Below, piece after piece: positions 1 through 8,565 of a stretch of 64,000 nucleotides of DNA. Each line of letters starts with the position of its first letter. Position 1 is the stretch's first letter. The translations under genes were made by a program, and so were the position numbers. The DNA comes from Billgrantia pellis (GTDB lineage: Bacteria; Pseudomonadota; Gammaproteobacteria; Pseudomonadales; Halomonadaceae), in contig NZ_VTPY01000002.1 of the NCBI RefSeq assembly GCF_008297955.1, positions 372,001 through 436,000 on the forward strand. Direction: 5' to 3'. The notes below the pieces were generated by a model. The model was not told the DNA's origin and made no database searches. It worked only from the letters and a program-made list of their open reading frames with translations.

Positions 1-463
1 GGTCGCTGTCCTCGAGCGGCGGGAAGCGCACGCGGATGGCCATGTCGAAGCCTTCCCTGATCACGTCCACCCTGCGACTAGTGGCTTCTACCTGCACCTC
101 CACGTCGGGGCACTGCGCCATGAAGCGCACCAGCAGCGGAGTAATCAGGTAGTGCAGCAGGCTCGGTGGGCAGCTCAACCGCACCGTGCCCCTCGGCGGA
201 GCGAGATTGCGTTGGATCAGCTCCTCGGCCGACTCAGCCTCGACCAGCATCGCCGCACAGTGGCGGTAATAGGCCTGGCCCAGCTCGGTGACTGACAGGT
301 GGCGTGTCGAGCGCTGGATCAGGCGTGTGCCCAGGCGCTCCTCCAACTGAGCGATACGCCGGCTCAGTTTCGATTTGGGCACTCCTAGAGCACGTCCGGC
401 TGGAGCGAAGCCACCGTGGTCCACCACCTGCACGAAGTAATAGAGGTCGTTGAGATCCTGCAT
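1..463 (-). CDS. LysR-family transcriptional regulator (partial, C-terminus outside window)
   Basis: Reading the minus strand from the ATG at 461-463 gives MQDLNDLYYFVQVVDHGGFA, then a winged HTH (PKSKLSRRIAQLEERLG) and the start of a substrate-binding domain (GTVRLSCPPSLLHYL) that runs off the left edge. This is a typical LysR regulator of the type close to DsdC/AaeR-like activators of small-molecule genes. It is divergent from the pirin gene at 591, so control of the pirin/hydrolase pair is plausible. The effector is unknown. Confidence 0.9.
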   Translation of the reverse strand, partial: MQDLNDLYYFVQVVDHGGFAPAGRALGVPKSKLSRRIAQLEERLGTRLIQRSTRHLSVTELGQAYYRHCAAMLVEAESAEELIQRNLAPPRGTVRLSCPPSLLHYLITPLLVRFMAQCPDVEVQVEATSRRVDVIREGFDMAIRVRFPPLEDSD

Positions 464-590
464 GGCTTATCGCTCCCCCATCGTTCTACTCATGGAACGC
501 AGCGTGCGAATTATAGCCTCTACTGGCAAGAGCGTTGCTTCTCTAGGCTTGCTGTATCGGGCAAAAGCCCAATCCATCAGGAGCCAGACC

Positions 591-1460
591 ATGAAAAAGA
601 TTCTCGGCATCTATGGCGCCCCACGCGGCCACTGGGTCGGTGACGGCTTTCCCGTCCGCTCCCTGTTCTCCTATGACCGTCTGGGTGCCGATCACCTTAG
701 CCCCTTCCTGCTACTCGACCATGCCGGTCCCCACGATTTCGCCCCGGCAAGCCGTCCCCGCGGCGTCGGTGCACACCCACACCGTGGCTTCGAGACCGTG
801 ACCCTGATCTACAAGGGCGAGCTGGAACATCGCGACTCCACCGGCAGCGGCGGGCGTATCGGCGAAGGAGACGTCCAATGGATGACCGCCGGGGCGGGCA
901 TCGTCCACGAGGAGTTTCACTCCGGCAACTTCACGCAGCAGGGCGGCACCCTGGACATGGTGCAACTGTGGGTCAATTTGCCGGCCGAGCACAAATCGAC
1001 GCCGGCGGCCTACCAGACGCTCCTCGATGCCGATATCCCACGGGTCGCGCTTCCGCAGCGAGCCGGGGAGCTGCGGGTGATTGCCGGTGAGTATCGGGGG
1101 CATCGAGGCCCGGCCCACACCTTCACTCCGATCGAGGTCTGGGATCTGCGGGTGGCACCGGGCACCGAAACCACCCTGGCAGTTCCCGAAGGTCACACCA
1201 CACTGCTGGTGGTGCTCGAAGGGACCGTGCAGGTCAACAGCGAGGCTGTCGTCCGTGACGAAGCCGTGGTGGCCTTCCAGCGCCAGGGCGACGAGATACG
1301 TCTTGAGGCCAACAACGACGCCAAGCTGCTGCTGCTCGCCGGGGCGCCCCTGGGGGAGCCAGTGGTGGGCTACGGTCCCTTCGTGATGAACAGCGAGGCG
1401 GAGATTCACCAGGCCTTTGCCGAATTCCAGGCCGGCAAGTTCGGCCGCCTGGAGGGCTAG
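591..1460 (+). CDS. Pirin family protein (bicupin)
   Basis: A 289-residue protein. The start at 591 is chosen because an AGGAG sits about 8 bases upstream and MKKILGIYGAPRGHWVGDG is the usual pirin opening; an upstream in-frame ATG at 450 has no such support. The N-terminal cupin carries the pirin signature HPHRGFETVT and GDVQWMTAGAGIVHEE with metal-binding His/Glu residues; a C-terminal cupin-like half follows. Pirins are Fe-binding proteins, some with quercetinase activity. The downstream isochorismatase-like gene lies 73 bases away on the same strand, so co-transcription is likely. The divergent LysR gene may regulate both. Confidence 0.92.
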   Translation: MKKILGIYGAPRGHWVGDGFPVRSLFSYDRLGADHLSPFLLLDHAGPHDFAPASRPRGVGAHPHRGFETVTLIYKGELEHRDSTGSGGRIGEGDVQWMTAGAGIVHEEFHSGNFTQQGGTLDMVQLWVNLPAEHKSTPAAYQTLLDADIPRVALPQRAGELRVIAGEYRGHRGPAHTFTPIEVWDLRVAPGTETTLAVPEGHTTLLVVLEGTVQVNSEAVVRDEAVVAFQRQGDEIRLEANNDAKLLLLAGAPLGEPVVGYGPFVMNSEAEIHQAFAEFQAGKFGRLEG

Positions 1461-1533
1461 CGGCCCTGCCGCAGCCAACCGCGCCCGGTCTCGCTGCCGG
1501 GCGCTTCACTCGAGAAAGCCAAGGAGAAACGAG

Positions 1534-2178
1534 ATGTCCTATTCCTATAACCGCCTGAACAAGGATGATGTGGCCCTGCTAATGGTCGATCATCAGTCCG
1601 GCCTGCTCTCGCTGGTGCGCGACTTCAGCCCCGACGACTTCAAGAACAACGTGCTGGCCCTGGCCGACATCGCCAAGTTCTTCGAGATCCCCACCATCCT
1701 CACCACCAGCTTCGAAGACGGCCCCAATGGACCGATGGTGCCCGAACTCAAGGCAGCCTTCCCCGATGCGTCCTACTTCGCCCGCCCCGGTCAGATCAAC
1801 GCCTGGGACAACGAGGAGTTCGTGGCGGCCGTCAAGGCCACCGGCAAGAAGCAACTGCTGATCGCTGGGGTGGTCACGGAAGTCTGCGTTGCCTTCCCGG
1901 CGCTCTCGGCACTGGAGGAAGGTTTCGAGGTGTTCGTGGTCACTGACGCCTCAGGCACCTTCAACCCAACCACCCGTGAGGCGGCCTGGGATCGCATGTC
2001 GCAGGCCGGCGCCCAGTTGATGACCTGGTTCGGAGTCGGTTGCGAACTGCACCGCGACTGGCGCAACGACATCGAGGGCTTCGGCGGCCTGCTGGCCGGC
2101 CTGCTGGCCGGCCACCTGCCCGCCTACGCCAACCTGATCCAGAGCTACGAGCAGCAGAGCCTGGCGCACAAGCGCTGA
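1534..2178 (+). CDS. YcaC-like isochorismatase-superfamily hydrolase
   Basis: A 214-residue protein preceded by AAGGAG. The isochorismatase fold is clear: catalytic Asp in ALLMVDHQ near residue 19, a Lys in the ATGKKQLLIAG strand, and the Cys nucleophile in GVVTEVCVAFPALSA. The length and C-terminal tail resemble YcaC, a cysteine hydrolase of unknown substrate. It follows the pirin gene, an arrangement consistent with an oxidative or aromatic stress response, but the substrate cannot be read from sequence. Confidence 0.9.
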   Translation: MSYSYNRLNKDDVALLMVDHQSGLLSLVRDFSPDDFKNNVLALADIAKFFEIPTILTTSFEDGPNGPMVPELKAAFPDASYFARPGQINAWDNEEFVAAVKATGKKQLLIAGVVTEVCVAFPALSALEEGFEVFVVTDASGTFNPTTREAAWDRMSQAGAQLMTWFGVGCELHRDWRNDIEGFGGLLAGLLAGHLPAYANLIQSYEQQSLAHKR

Positions 2179-2223
2179 GCCCCCAGGGCCCGGCAGCCGC
2201 CGGGCCTCAGCGTGACGCGGCCG

Positions 2224-2415
2224 CTAGAGATAGAACTTGGGCAGCTTGCGCGAGGCGCGCTTGCCGGCACTCGCTTTGGCACGGCGTGGACGCGGGCTGT
2301 CCCAGATGGTCAGGAAACGCTCGGTGAAGGGCGCCGGATCCATATTCGCTTCGTTCGCAACCCGACGGTTGAACGAAGGCAGATCCCAGATGGTGGGAAA
2401 GCGCAATGTCGTCAT
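2224..2415 (-). CDS. Small hypothetical protein with internal repeat (63 aa)
   Basis: A 63-residue minus-strand ORF starting at the ATG complementary to 2413-2415. It contains two similar blocks, FPTIWDLPSFNRR and FLTIWDSPRPRRAK, separated by about 20 residues, and ends in a basic Lys/Arg-rich tail (ASAGKRASRKLPKFYL). The repeat is also visible in the DNA. No family is recognised. There is only a weak AGGA 12-15 bases before the start, so expression is not certain. It occupies the gap between convergent hydrolase and divergent patatin genes. Confidence 0.5.
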   Translation of the reverse strand: MTTLRFPTIWDLPSFNRRVANEANMDPAPFTERFLTIWDSPRPRRAKASAGKRASRKLPKFYL

Positions 2416-2598
2416 AATGGCTTTACGGTCCTAGAAGAACCGCCTCCTGCATCGATATGGAAGCATTTTTCATATTATCCCACTTCTTAGACTTTAGTAC
2501 AAGATGCGCTTACTGAACGCACCATCGCCAAGACGCGGGACATGCGGGCACGAGACATCTACACTGCGACGCAACACCGACCGCATCGAGGAGGCAGA

Positions 2599-3693
2599 AT
2601 GGCGAAGGACGTATGCAGGAAGATCGACCTCGCGCTACAGGGCGGCGGTTCTCATGGCGCGCTGACCTGGGGTGTGCTCGACCGGTTGCTGGAGGAAGAA
2701 GAGCTGGAGATCGACGGCGTCAGCGGCACCAGCGCCGGGGCGATGAATGCGGTAGTACTGGCCGACGGCCTGCAGCGCGGAGGCCGGGAGGGCGCGCGCG
2801 AGCGGCTTCATGAATTCTGGCGCGGTGTCGGTCACGCGGCTCGTTTCTCCCCCATCCAGCCGACGCCCTGGGACTGGCTGGCAGGCACCGGCAGCCTCGA
2901 TTACTCGCCCAGCTACCTCATGTTCGAGAGCCTGACCCAACTGGTCGCACCCGCAAGGCTCAATCCACTCGGTATCAATCCCCTGCGCGACCTGGTACGG
3001 GAACTGGTCGATTTCGAGCGGGTCAACGCTTGCCGCAGAGTCAAGATCTATGTCACCGCCACCAACGTGCGCACCGGCCGAGCCAAGATCTTTCGCCAGC
3101 CGGAGATATCGGTGGATACGGTGATGGCATCGGCCTGCCTGCCGTTCATGTTTCCCGCAGTGATGATCGAGGGTGAGGCCTACTGGGACGGCGGCTACAG
3201 CGGCAACCCCGCCCTATTCCCCCTGGTCGACGACATGGGCTGCCAGGACCTTGTCGTCGTTCAGGTCAACCCGCTCGTGCGCCAGGCCCTGCCGGACAGT
3301 GCCCGGGACATCGTCAACCGCATCAACGAGATCACCTTCAACTCCAGCCTGATCAAGGAGCTGCGCAGTATCCAACTGCTTCAACAACTGATCGACGCCG
3401 AAGACCTCGAGGTGGAGCGCTACCGTTCCATGCGATTGCACCTGATCCACGCCGAGCAGGAGGCGGAGCAGTTGAGCGCCTCGAGCAAGCTCAATGCCCA
3501 GTGGGATTTCATCTCGCGGTTGTACCGTCAAGGACGCAACTGGGCCGACCTGTGGCTCGAACAGCACTATGACGCCATCGGTTACCACTCCACTTTCGAT
3601 CTCAACGCGGTGTTCGGCGATGGCTTTCGTCCCGTCACTGCCGCGGAGGGCCGCCGCAGCCGGAGGGCGAAGCGTCGCGAGGACGAGGCGTGA
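2599..3693 (+). CDS. Patatin-like phospholipase
   Basis: A 364-residue protein; the start at 2599 is preceded by GAGGAGG. All patatin elements are present: oxyanion-hole GGGSHG (residues 15-20), nucleophile elbow GTSAG (43-47) with the catalytic Ser at 45, and DGG with the catalytic Asp near residue 197. It is a soluble Ser-Asp dyad lipid acyl hydrolase; no signal peptide is seen. The C-terminal helical extension after residue 240 and basic tail are usual for the bacterial NTE-independent group. Its end is only 3 bases from the convergent exporter gene. Confidence 0.93.
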   Translation: MAKDVCRKIDLALQGGGSHGALTWGVLDRLLEEEELEIDGVSGTSAGAMNAVVLADGLQRGGREGARERLHEFWRGVGHAARFSPIQPTPWDWLAGTGSLDYSPSYLMFESLTQLVAPARLNPLGINPLRDLVRELVDFERVNACRRVKIYVTATNVRTGRAKIFRQPEISVDTVMASACLPFMFPAVMIEGEAYWDGGYSGNPALFPLVDDMGCQDLVVVQVNPLVRQALPDSARDIVNRINEITFNSSLIKELRSIQLLQQLIDAEDLEVERYRSMRLHLIHAEQEAEQLSASSKLNAQWDFISRLYRQGRNWADLWLEQHYDAIGYHSTFDLNAVFGDGFRPVTAAEGRRSRRAKRREDEA

Positions 3694-3696
3694 GCA

Positions 3697-4602
3697 TCAG
3701 GTGGCATCGGCATGTGCCGTTTTCTGCTTCATCCCTCTGCGTCGCCTCAGCGCACCGCTGCCGATCAGCATACCCAGGGTAATCACGCCTGCCGCCAAGG
3801 CCAATAGTGGCGAGGCCTCGGCATAGCCGGCCATGACCAGCACCACGGTGGAAAGCAGCGGCGTGGCGTAGGCAAGCATGCCCAACAGGTGCAGGTCGCC
3901 ATGCTTGACGCCGATGTCCCAGGTAAAGAAGGCACTGCCCACGGGGCCCAGCCCCAGCCCGACCACGCCCAACCACTCGATGCCCTGCGGCCAGCGTGGC
4001 GCCTCGAACAGCCCATGGCAGGCGACGGCCAACAGTGCCGTCACCAGGCAGAAACCGCCCACGGCACTGGTCGGCACTGCTTTCTTGGCCCGCGACATTA
4101 CGGAGTAGCCGCTCCATACCAGGGCGCAGGCGAAGGCCGCCCCATAGCCCAGCGCGCCACCTCCACCGCCCAAGTCGCCACCGATCAACAATGCCGCGCC
4201 GGCAAAACCCAGCAGCCCGCCCATCACGTGCCGGGGCAGCAGGCGCTCCCCCGGCAGCAGGCCGACGAACAGTACGATCAACAGCGGCCAGAGATAGCTG
4301 ATCAGACCGGCGTTGGCCGGCGGCGCGTTCTGCTGGGCGACGAAGTAGAGCGCGTGATAGCCGAACAGCCCGCCGACGCCCAGCGCCCATACGGAAGGCG
4401 GCTGGCGCAGCGGGGCGATGTTGGATTCCCGCCGAACAAGATTCCAGACGAGAAAACATAGGAAAGCGATACCGAACGCCAGTCCGGTCAGCAGAAACGG
4501 CGGCACCGCTCCCGATAGCTGGGTCAAGGTAGCAAGCAACGACCAGTTGAGGATGGTGGTGGCACCGATGGCCGTGGCTTGGTGTCGGTTGAGAGCAGGC
4601 AT
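3697..4602 (-). CDS. EamA/DMT-family transporter (YddG-like)
   Basis: A 301-residue protein with about ten hydrophobic helices arranged as two EamA repeats. The opening TAIGATTILNWSLLATLTQL and the motif APPANAGLISYLWPLLIVLF resemble YddG, which exports aromatic amino acids in enterics. It sits just downstream of an AraC regulator on the same strand (start 40 bases after that gene ends), so it may be co-regulated. The substrate is inferred only from similarity to the YddG group. Confidence 0.85.
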   Translation of the reverse strand: MPALNRHQATAIGATTILNWSLLATLTQLSGAVPPFLLTGLAFGIAFLCFLVWNLVRRESNIAPLRQPPSVWALGVGGLFGYHALYFVAQQNAPPANAGLISYLWPLLIVLFVGLLPGERLLPRHVMGGLLGFAGAALLIGGDLGGGGGALGYGAAFACALVWSGYSVMSRAKKAVPTSAVGGFCLVTALLAVACHGLFEAPRWPQGIEWLGVVGLGLGPVGSAFFTWDIGVKHGDLHLLGMLAYATPLLSTVVLVMAGYAEASPLLALAAGVITLGMLIGSGALRRRRGMKQKTAHADAT

Positions 4603-4642
4603 ATAGCGACCTCGTCAGTGTGTCGAGGCCACAGGATGCCCC

Positions 4643-5404
4643 TCACCTCATGGCGAGACTTGTCGAATCCTGACATCTGGCGGCTTGCGCCTGCCGCCAC
4701 TCTCGCGGCGGGACTCCGTGCTGCCGACGGAAACTGCGCGAGAAGTGCGCACTGTCAGCAAAGCCGCAGGCCAACGCCACCTCGGTCAGCGTGGCGTTGC
4801 TGGTTCTCAGCCATTCACGGGCTTGAGCCAGACGCTCCCGCGCCAGCCAGGCGTGCGGCGCAAGTCCTGTCAGCGCGCGGAACTGGCGGGCGAAAGCGGC
4901 CTCGGCCAGATGGCAATGGCGAGCCATCTCGGCCACGCGCCAAGGGTGCGCCAAGTCGGCGCGCACGGCGGGCAGCAACTCGAGCAGCTTCAGGCGCGGT
5001 ACCATGACCTGTCGACCGTCGGCCGCCAGTGCACTCTGCAGCCAACGGGAAAGGTCCCTGCCACTGCCACCCCCCAGCCCTTCGCCCCTTGCAACGATTC
5101 CTTCGGGCAGGCGCTGCGCTCGGCGCCTCACCAACGGTTCGAACGTCAGCGCTTCGCACCATGCCTCGGGCAAGTCGAGCACCAGGACACGATTGTCGTT
5201 TGGCGCTAGGTAATGATGCTCCTCGCCGCTGGCCACCGGGACCAGAACGCCACGCGTCACCCGCGTGAGCCTTCCCGCCGACTCGAGTTCCAGCGCCCCG
5301 CCGAGTCCCAACAATAGCTGGTGAAAGCCATGGCGATCGGTCAGGACGCGATCAGGATAGGTACGCGTCTCGACGGTGGGCTGGGTGGGGTCGTGACCGG
5401 GCAT
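4643..5404 (-). CDS. AraC-family transcriptional regulator
   Basis: A 253-residue protein starting at the ATG at 5402-5404 (MPGHDPTQPTVETRTYPDRV); a longer frame to 5482 would run into the transporter gene upstream and is less likely. The N-terminal cupin-like sensor domain is followed by two HTH motifs: AEMARHCHLAEAAFARQFRA and LTEVALACGFADSAHFSRSF, with the AraC signature. Ten bases separate it from the upstream ZntB-like gene, so the two may share a transcript, followed by the EamA exporter. Confidence 0.88.
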   Translation of the reverse strand: MPGHDPTQPTVETRTYPDRVLTDRHGFHQLLLGLGGALELESAGRLTRVTRGVLVPVASGEEHHYLAPNDNRVLVLDLPEAWCEALTFEPLVRRRAQRLPEGIVARGEGLGGGSGRDLSRWLQSALAADGRQVMVPRLKLLELLPAVRADLAHPWRVAEMARHCHLAEAAFARQFRALTGLAPHAWLARERLAQAREWLRTSNATLTEVALACGFADSAHFSRSFRRQHGVPPREWRQAQAARCQDSTSLAMR

Positions 5405-5415
5405 GACAGGCACGC

Positions 5416-6501
5416 TCAGAACCACTTCATGCGGCGGAACATCCAGATCATGCCCAGGGCCGCCAGGATCATCACGCCCCACACCATGGGGTAGCCCCAG
5501 TACCAGTTGAGCTCCGGCATGGCGAAGGGGCTGGTGGGATGGGAGAAATTCATGCCGTACACACCGGCGATGAAGGTCAGCGGCATGAAGAGGGTGGCGA
5601 TGATGGTCAATGTGCGCATGCTGGCATTCAGCCGGTGGCTCATGCTGGAGAGATAGACGTCCAGCAGGCTCGCCGTCATTTCGCGGTAACTTTCCACCAA
5701 GTCCATGATTTGCACGGCATGGTCGTAGACGTCACGCATCCACATGCGCGTATCGGGCGTGAACAAGTCGGCATGGTCGCGCAGCAACTGATTGAGCACT
5801 TCGCGGGTGGGCCATAGGTAGCGGCGCAGCATGATCAATTCGCGCTTCAGCCCGTGCAGACGCTCCAGCGTGGTGCCCGTGGGACAGTCGAGAATCTCCG
5901 TTTCGACCTCCTCGAGGCGCTCGCCCACGCTGTCGAGTACTGGGAAGGCATGATCGACGGCGGTGTCGAGCAACCCGTACAACAGGTCGTCGGGTTCGCC
6001 CAGGGCGCGGCCGCCGCGCTCCTGGAGCCGCCGCCGCACTTCGGGAAAGGGGTCCATGCCCTCCGCCATGACGCTGACCACGGTATTGAGCCCCATGAAC
6101 AGCGTCAATTGATAGAGCTTGAGCCCTTCCGTCTCGTCGATGTCGGGGATGCCCATGATCACGACCAACGAAGCATCGAAGCGCTCCACCTTGGGCCGCT
6201 GGCCGCCGTTGAGGATATCTTCCTGGGCCAGCGGATGCAGGCCGACCCGCTCGCCGAGCAGCTCCAGCTCCCCAGGCGTGGGCATGCCCTGCACGTGCAG
6301 CCAGTACAGTGGCCCATCGGCCGAATCGTGCGGAATCGCCTCGGCAACGATGTCGTCCATCTTCCCCCAGCGTCCGCCGTCGCGACGGGCCAGGCAGTAA
6401 GTCGCCGGACCGTGCAGAGCCACTTGCTCGAGAGAGACTTCGCGCAAGGTGCCCGGTGCGGTGCCAGCCGGGTGGTAGTGCTTCTGGAACAGTCGGGTCA
6501 T
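5416..6501 (-). CDS. zntB: CorA-family divalent cation transporter, ZntB-like
   Basis: A 361-residue protein starting with MTRLFQKHY. The large soluble N-terminal domain ends in long helices, followed by two C-terminal membrane helices; the first ends in the diagnostic YGMNF motif near residue 312. The helix ahead (MRTLTIIATLFMPLTFIAGV) and the length match CorA/ZntB. The extracellular loop and N-terminal pattern fit ZntB (zinc transport) better than Mg-specific CorA, but metal specificity is inferred. An upstream in-frame Met (6582) gives an atypical arginine-rich extension and was rejected. Confidence 0.88.
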   Translation of the reverse strand: MTRLFQKHYHPAGTAPGTLREVSLEQVALHGPATYCLARRDGGRWGKMDDIVAEAIPHDSADGPLYWLHVQGMPTPGELELLGERVGLHPLAQEDILNGGQRPKVERFDASLVVIMGIPDIDETEGLKLYQLTLFMGLNTVVSVMAEGMDPFPEVRRRLQERGGRALGEPDDLLYGLLDTAVDHAFPVLDSVGERLEEVETEILDCPTGTTLERLHGLKRELIMLRRYLWPTREVLNQLLRDHADLFTPDTRMWMRDVYDHAVQIMDLVESYREMTASLLDVYLSSMSHRLNASMRTLTIIATLFMPLTFIAGVYGMNFSHPTSPFAMPELNWYWGYPMVWGVMILAALGMIWMFRRMKWF

Positions 6502-6680
6502 GTGAAGATCCTTGGCAACCGGACCAAGCCTAATACTGGCATGTAAGCATCTCAACGCGAAGCCGGGCACGCCATGCGGCATCGGGCTCTTCTCACGCCG
6601 GATCGAGCCCGGCGAGGTTTCGACTACCCTGACAGGTGAATCGAGCCATATCAGAGCGCAATCCAGGGAAGGAGGCGATC

Positions 6681-8120
6681 ATGACCCTCACCGTCGGCGA
6701 ACTGTTTGTCGCACTCATGCTCTTATCACTCGCACTGCTGGCCAGCAATGCCATTCTGTCCCGCTCGGCCTGGCTCAGGCGATGGTTTCTTCCCAGTTCG
6801 GTCATTGGCGGGTTGATACTGCTGTTGCTCGGCCCCGAGGCCCTGGGCCAGCTCACCACTCTACCTTACGACGACCCGGCGGGCCTGTTCCCCGCCTTCG
6901 CCTATGACAGTTGGGCCGCCCTGCCCGGCCTGCTGATCAATGTCGTCTTCGCCGCCCTGTTCATCGGGCGCCCGATTCCCGGCCTGCGTACCATCTGGTT
7001 TCGCGCCGGCCCGCAGGTCGTCGTTGGCCAAACCATGGCTTGGGGCCAGTACGTCGTGGGCTTGTCCCTGGCGCTTCTCGTGCTCGCGCCGCTGTTCGGC
7101 ATGAACCCCATGGCCGGCGCCCTGATCGAGATCGGCTTCGAAGGCGGCCATGGCACGGCGGCGGGTATGGCCGGCACCTTTGCCGATCTCGGCTTCGAGG
7201 AAGGCGCCGACCTGGCCCTGGGCCTGGCCACGGTGGGCATCGTCTCGGGCGTGTTGATCGGCACCCTGATGATCAATATCGCCGCTCGTCGCGGCGTGAT
7301 CGGACCCGAGCAGGTACGCGAGCCCCAATCATTGGAAGAAGAACAGGAGAGCGAGAAGCCTTCGACCCAGGATTACGCCGAGTTCAAGAAGGACCTGGCC
7401 CAGGAGGAGGAGACGGCCGATCCCTTGAGCCTGCACATCGGCCTGGTGGGGATCGCGATCGGCATCGGTTGGCTGATCCTGAACGCCCTGCAGTGGATTG
7501 AGCGGCAGACTTGGGCCAGCGACGGCGGGATCGAGATTCTCGCTCATGTGCCCTTGTTTCCCATTGCCATGATCGGTGGCGTGATCGTGCAACTCTGTGT
7601 CACCCGCTTCGGCCTCGAGCCACACGTTTCCAGCCGCACCATGGCCCGCATCGCCGGTACCGCCCTCGATTTCACTATCGTTGCCGCCCTGGCCACGCTG
7701 TCGCTCACCGCGCTCGGCGCCTACTTCCTGCCTTTCCTGCTGCTATCGCTGGCGGGCATCGGCTGGTGCCTGTTCGTGCTGATCGTGATCGCACCACGGG
7801 TGATTCCCGAGAACTGGTTCGAGCGCGGCATCGGCGACTTCGGCCAATCGATGGGCGTCACCGTCACCGGTCTGCTATTGATGCGCATGGCCGACCCCAA
7901 GAACCGCTCCGGCGCTTTCGAGAGTTTCGGCTACAAGCAGTTGATGTTCGAGCCGGTGGTCGGCGGCGGTTTGTTCACCGCCGCCTCGCTCCCGCTGATC
8001 GCCCAGTTCGGTGCACCCGCGATATTGGGTTTGACCCTGGTGCTCACCGTGGCCTGGCTGGCCTTCGGGCTGCTCTATTTCGGCCGCTTGGTGCCGGATC
8101 GCGGGCGCGGCAGGTGGTGA
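6681..8120 (+). CDS. gltS: Sodium/glutamate symporter (ESS family, GltS-like)
   Basis: A 479-residue integral membrane protein; AAGGAGG lies 6 bases before the ATG at 6681. Two hydrophobic halves are separated by a hydrophilic acidic linker (residues about 210-255). The conserved ESS motifs IEIGFEGGHGTAAGMAGTF in the first half and the matching second re-entrant loop (NRSGAFESFGYKQLMFEP) are present. The family imports glutamate with Na+. It is somewhat longer than E. coli GltS (401 residues), mainly in the linker. It appears to be a single-gene transcript. Confidence 0.87.
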   Translation: MTLTVGELFVALMLLSLALLASNAILSRSAWLRRWFLPSSVIGGLILLLLGPEALGQLTTLPYDDPAGLFPAFAYDSWAALPGLLINVVFAALFIGRPIPGLRTIWFRAGPQVVVGQTMAWGQYVVGLSLALLVLAPLFGMNPMAGALIEIGFEGGHGTAAGMAGTFADLGFEEGADLALGLATVGIVSGVLIGTLMINIAARRGVIGPEQVREPQSLEEEQESEKPSTQDYAEFKKDLAQEEETADPLSLHIGLVGIAIGIGWLILNALQWIERQTWASDGGIEILAHVPLFPIAMIGGVIVQLCVTRFGLEPHVSSRTMARIAGTALDFTIVAALATLSLTALGAYFLPFLLLSLAGIGWCLFVLIVIAPRVIPENWFERGIGDFGQSMGVTVTGLLLMRMADPKNRSGAFESFGYKQLMFEPVVGGGLFTAASLPLIAQFGAPAILGLTLVLTVAWLAFGLLYFGRLVPDRGRGRW

Positions 8121-8138
8121 CGGCAGCATGGGCGTAAC

Positions 8139-8152
8139 GTGACAGCTGTCAC
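8139..8152. promoter_or_regulatory. 14-bp perfect palindrome
   Basis: GTGACAGCTGTCAC is a perfect inverted repeat 18 bases after the gltS stop. It could be a protein-binding site left from the decayed regulator region downstream (8424-8565); no gene starts immediately after it. Confidence 0.4.
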
Positions 8153-8166
8153 CCCGGTGTATCGCC

Positions 8167-8298
8167 ATGGTCTTCTTCACCATCGGCCCCTTCGGTCCCT
8201 TCGACGACGAATGGAGGACCCAGAATCTCGACGTGCATGCCGAAGCCACTATCCCTGCCACCCAGCTCGTTCGCTGCGGCACCGGTACCAATCTGTAG
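8167..8298 (+). other. 43-codon open frame, uncertain
   Basis: An ATG-initiated frame in the gene-poor stretch between gltS and the amidohydrolase. It encodes a plausible-looking peptide beginning MVFFTIGPFGPFDDEWRTQN, but has no clear ribosome binding site and no recognisable family. It may be a remnant of a deleted gene, like the downstream HTH fragment. Confidence 0.25.
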
Positions 8299-8423
8299 AT
8301 TTTTGAGTACACTGCCCTAGATCAGCGTACCCAGCAGCCCCGAAACAGGTGCATGGTCAGTTGGCCCACCCCGGCGCCAGCCAGGGGCTGACCCTGTTCA
8401 CCGCCACCGGTTCATCGGCGTGA

Positions 8424-8565
8424 CCGCTCCAGCAGGACCTGCTCTACCGCGCCCTGCGCCGACACCAATGGAACGTCTGCGCCGTGGCCCGGGAGCTGGG
8501 ACTGTCGCGCCCGACCATCTACCGCCGCATGAAGCGGCTGGGCATCGTGCCGCCGAACCAGGCCT
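8424..8565 (+). pseudogene. Remnant of a sigma-54 (Fis-type HTH) activator C-terminus
   Basis: In one plus-strand frame a stop at 8421-8423 is followed by QDLLYRALRRHQWNVCAVAR and ELGLSRPTIYRRMKRLGIVP PNQ, a textbook C-terminal Fis-type HTH of NtrC/AcoR-class sigma-54 activators. No AAA+ domain or other part of such a protein precedes it, and the frame then runs into the opposite-strand amidohydrolase. It is therefore the tail of a deleted regulator; its former target is unknown. Confidence 0.7.
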
